Source: an uncultured Clostridia bacterium (GTDB lineage Bacteria > Bacillota > Clostridia > Christensenellales > Borkfalkiaceae). Taken from it: a stretch of DNA of 6,026 nt. The notes below the pieces were generated by a model. It was given only the letters and a program-made list of their open reading frames with translations, did no database searches and was not told the DNA's origin. This document shows positions 4,404 through 6,026 of this stretch, piece by piece (position 1 is the first letter of the stretch; every line of letters begins with the position of its first letter). Position numbers and translations under genes: made by a program. The stretch covers positions 1-6,026 of the forward strand of contig CAMWQK010000058.1 in assembly GCA_947176445.1 (NCBI GenBank). Reading direction: 5' to 3'.

Positions 4404-6026
4404 TGAACGGCAAATTCAAGAAGTTTCTTGTCTTAATTCCCATCGGAGTAGCTGCGCTCGGGCTTGCTGCGTGCGGCGATGAGCCCACGCCCGGTCCCGG
4501 CCCCGGTCCCGATGATACAAATCACACGCACACCTACGCTACCGTCTGGTCGCACGATAAAGAGTCCCACTGGCACAGCGCGACCTGCGATCATTCGGCA
4601 GAGGTAAAGGATAAGGCGGAGCACTCGTTCACGGTCAATGCGGAGAAGTCTACCGTGTCCTGCACGGATGACGGCGTTGTCGTCTATGAGTGCGAATGCG
4701 GATACTCCTATCAGGAGATTGAAGAGGCGTGGGGGCACACCCTTGAAACGCTCGACGCAAAGGCGCCTACCTGTACGGAAGAGGGCGTGACGGCTGGTGA
4801 AGTCTGCACGCGCGAAGGTTGCGGCTATAAGAAGGGTGCGGAAGTCATTCCCGCAACGGGTCACTCGTATTCGAGCGCCTGGGAGTGGAACGATGCCGAG
4901 CACTGGCACGTCGCTACCTGCGGTCACGAGCTGGAGAAGGATTCGGTGGGGTTGCACGACTACTCTACGAGCTCCGTCTGTGTGTGCGGTCGCCCGTACG
5001 AAGCGGATTCCGAAAACTTCACCTATGTGAGAGACGGCAACGGCTATGTGATCACGGGTCTCTCGGAAGCTGCGCAGAATGTTACGGTGTTGAGCTTCCC
5101 CGCAACCTACAAAAACCTCGATATCTCGGCGATCGCTGAGTTTGCCTTCGAAAACAATACGACGATCACGAACGTCATCATTCCTGCGGGCGTCGCTACG
5201 ATCGGCAAAGAGGCGTTCAGAGGCTGCACAAGCCTTGAAAGCGTTCAGATCGGCGAAGGACTTACGACGATCGAGAATGCGGCGTTCAGCGGTTGCACGA
5301 GCCTGGAAGGCATCAGAATTCCCGCAAGCGTCACCACGATCAACTCCTACGCATTTGAGAAATGCGCGGCAATGGAGACGGTTGAAATGCTCCCTGCAAG
5401 CCTCAGCTTGCTTGGCGAGCAGGTATTCAGCGGTTGCTCCTCGCTTGTGAGCATCAGAATTCCCACTCTGCTTCCCCACATGGTTGTCATAAACGATAAG
5501 GGCGATCAGCAGGATATCAACTACAAGCTTGGAAACAACATGTTCCTGAACTGCACGTCGCTTGAAACGGTCACGTTCGGCGCAGGCGTTAAGGCGATCG
5601 GTACGCTTGCGTTTGGCAACTGCACTTCGCTCACGTCCATTACGCTGCCTTCGACCGTGGAGTTTATCGGTAATAATGCGTTCAAGAACAGCGGACTTAC
5701 GACGATCGTATTGCCCGATGCGGTGACCTATGTCGGCGCATACGCGTTTAAGGATTGCACGTCGCTCACGAGCGCAACGATCAAGAGCGGAGTTACCTAT
5801 GCAATGGGCGACTGGTTCTCCGGATGCAGTGCGCTTGAATCGCTCACGGTTCCCTTCGTCGGTTCGAGAATGGACAGCGAGCTTGCGGTGTCTACGCATT
5901 TCGGCTATCTCTTCGGCACGACTGCTCCCAAGGCTGCCGATGCCGAGAAGTTCGAGGCAGTCCAGGTTACGCCGGGCGAGGGTGCGAGCGCGAAGACGCA
6001 TACGTACTATATCCCCAAGACGCTCA
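4403..6026 (+). CDS. surface lipoprotein with HWH/Cys modules and BspA-type leucine-rich repeats (3'-truncated)
   Basis: Cell-surface lipoprotein; 541 codons are in the window and the 3' end lies beyond it. Residues 1-24 form a lipoprotein signal with lipobox LAAC, so Cys24 would be lipid-modified and the protein held on the outer face of the membrane. A Pro/Gly linker (28-36, PTPGPGPGP) follows. Residues about 41-78 and 154-190 are two copies of a module with the core HWH-x3-C-x-H. Between them lies a Cys-rich segment (C87, C97, C99, then PTCTEEG..., C135, C140 and IPATGH) of a type common in gut Firmicutes surface proteins. Residues about 248-490 are some ten BspA/Treponema-type LRRs (LRR_5) of 22-24 residues with the core AF.gCtSL..i.iP..v..Ig. 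Unit five carries an insertion of about 15 residues. The GYLFGT segment near residue 501 also recurs in such proteins. BspA-type LRRs are linked to adhesion and protein or matrix binding; the partner here is unknown. Coupling to the GH43 gene suggests a shared role at the plant polymer surface. Confidence 0.93.
   Translation, partial: MNGKFKKFLVLIPIGVAALGLAACGDEPTPGPGPGPDDTNHTHTYATVWSHDKESHWHSATCDHSAEVKDKAEHSFTVNAEKSTVSCTDDGVVVYECECGYSYQEIEEAWGHTLETLDAKAPTCTEEGVTAGEVCTREGCGYKKGAEVIPATGHSYSSAWEWNDAEHWHVATCGHELEKDSVGLHDYSTSSVCVCGRPYEADSENFTYVRDGNGYVITGLSEAAQNVTVLSFPATYKNLDISAIAEFAFENNTTITNVIIPAGVATIGKEAFRGCTSLESVQIGEGLTTIENAAFSGCTSLEGIRIPASVTTINSYAFEKCAAMETVEMLPASLSLLGEQVFSGCSSLVSIRIPTLLPHMVVINDKGDQQDINYKLGNNMFLNCTSLETVTFGAGVKAIGTLAFGNCTSLTSITLPSTVEFIGNNAFKNSGLTTIVLPDAVTYVGAYAFKDCTSLTSATIKSGVTYAMGDWFSGCSALESLTVPFVGSRMDSELAVSTHFGYLFGTTAPKAADAEKFEAVQVTPGEGASAKTHTYYIPKTL
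4523..4972 (+). repeat. duplicated HWH-x3-C-x-H module flanking a Cys-rich segment
   Basis: Copy 1 (about 4523-4636, residues 41-78) and copy 2 (about 4862-4972, residues 154-190) share the pattern H-[TS]-Y-x(2-3)-W, then HWH-x3-C-x-H, then H-[DS]-[FY]. In copy 1 the core is H56 W57 H58 with C62 and H64; in copy 2 it is H167 W168 H169 with C173 and H175. The conserved His and Cys residues could bind a metal such as zinc, which is inference. Copies are similar in protein but diverged in DNA, so the duplication is old. Confidence 0.7.
5144..5872 (+). repeat. tandem BspA-type LRR array (about ten units)
   Basis: Units begin with AF or a variant (VF, MF, WF) at residues 248, 271, 294, 317, 341, 380, 403, 426, 448 and 471 of the lipoprotein. 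Most are 23 residues. Some DNA-level identity remains: TTCAGCGGTTGC at 5285 and 5426, and GCATCAGAATTCCC at 5310 and 5451, both 141 bases (47 codons, two units) apart, suggesting a two-unit duplication. The 16-mer GGACTTACGACGATCG recurs at 5258 and 5693. Confidence 0.88.

Noticed and set aside
4433..6001. Minus-strand open frame of 522 codons opposite the LRR lipoprotein gene
   Set aside because: It shares codon boundaries with the sense gene. Antisense stops would need sense TTA, CTA or TCA codons, which the sense gene avoids after the TTA at 4433-4435. The product is Arg/Ala-rich with no recognisable motif, while the sense protein has clear domains.

Overview
The window reads as part of a chromosomal carbohydrate-utilisation locus from an anaerobic, low-to-moderate GC Gram-positive bacterium, most likely an uncultivated gut or rumen Clostridia-type Firmicute. 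The clues are: strong AAGGAGG-type ribosome binding sites, GTG starts, a GH51 arabinofuranosidase of the Geobacillus/Firmicutes type, a lipoprotein carrying BspA-like leucine-rich repeats and Cys/His-rich modules typical of gut Firmicutes surface proteins, and avoidance of the codons TTA, CTA and TCA. The lineage is an inference from style; no taxonomic marker is present. All four genes lie on the + strand and use the standard bacterial code.

Layout: (1) 1-1248 is the 3' four-fifths of an alpha-L-arabinofuranosidase gene (GH51), cut by the window edge. (2) After a 76-base gap, 1325-2215 encodes an AraC/XylS-type regulator with an N-terminal sugar-sensing cupin. A very clear intrinsic terminator (2217-2246) begins one base after its stop codon and closes this unit. 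(3) 2247-2570 is a gene-free, AT-rich control region. It holds several inverted repeats, a near-consensus housekeeping promoter (2400-2428) and a leader of about 136 nt with competing hairpins and a possible 9-codon leader peptide. (4) 2571-4403 encodes a secreted GH43-type glycosidase with a C-terminal LamG-like domain. (5) 4403 to beyond the window end encodes a lipoprotein with two HWH/Cys modules and about ten BspA-type LRRs. Its ATG overlaps the stop codon of the GH43 gene, so the two are probably translationally coupled.

Proposed working model (inference): the secreted GH43 enzyme trims arabinose-containing plant polymers such as arabinan or arabinoxylan outside the cell. The membrane-anchored LRR protein, made in the same operon, may act in adhesion or substrate capture. 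Imported arabino-oligosaccharides would be finished by the cytoplasmic GH51 enzyme, with the AraC-type protein sensing a sugar and controlling one or both operons. No mobile element, CRISPR array, tRNA or rRNA was seen. The least explained parts are the GH43 leader region and the function of the coupled LRR lipoprotein.
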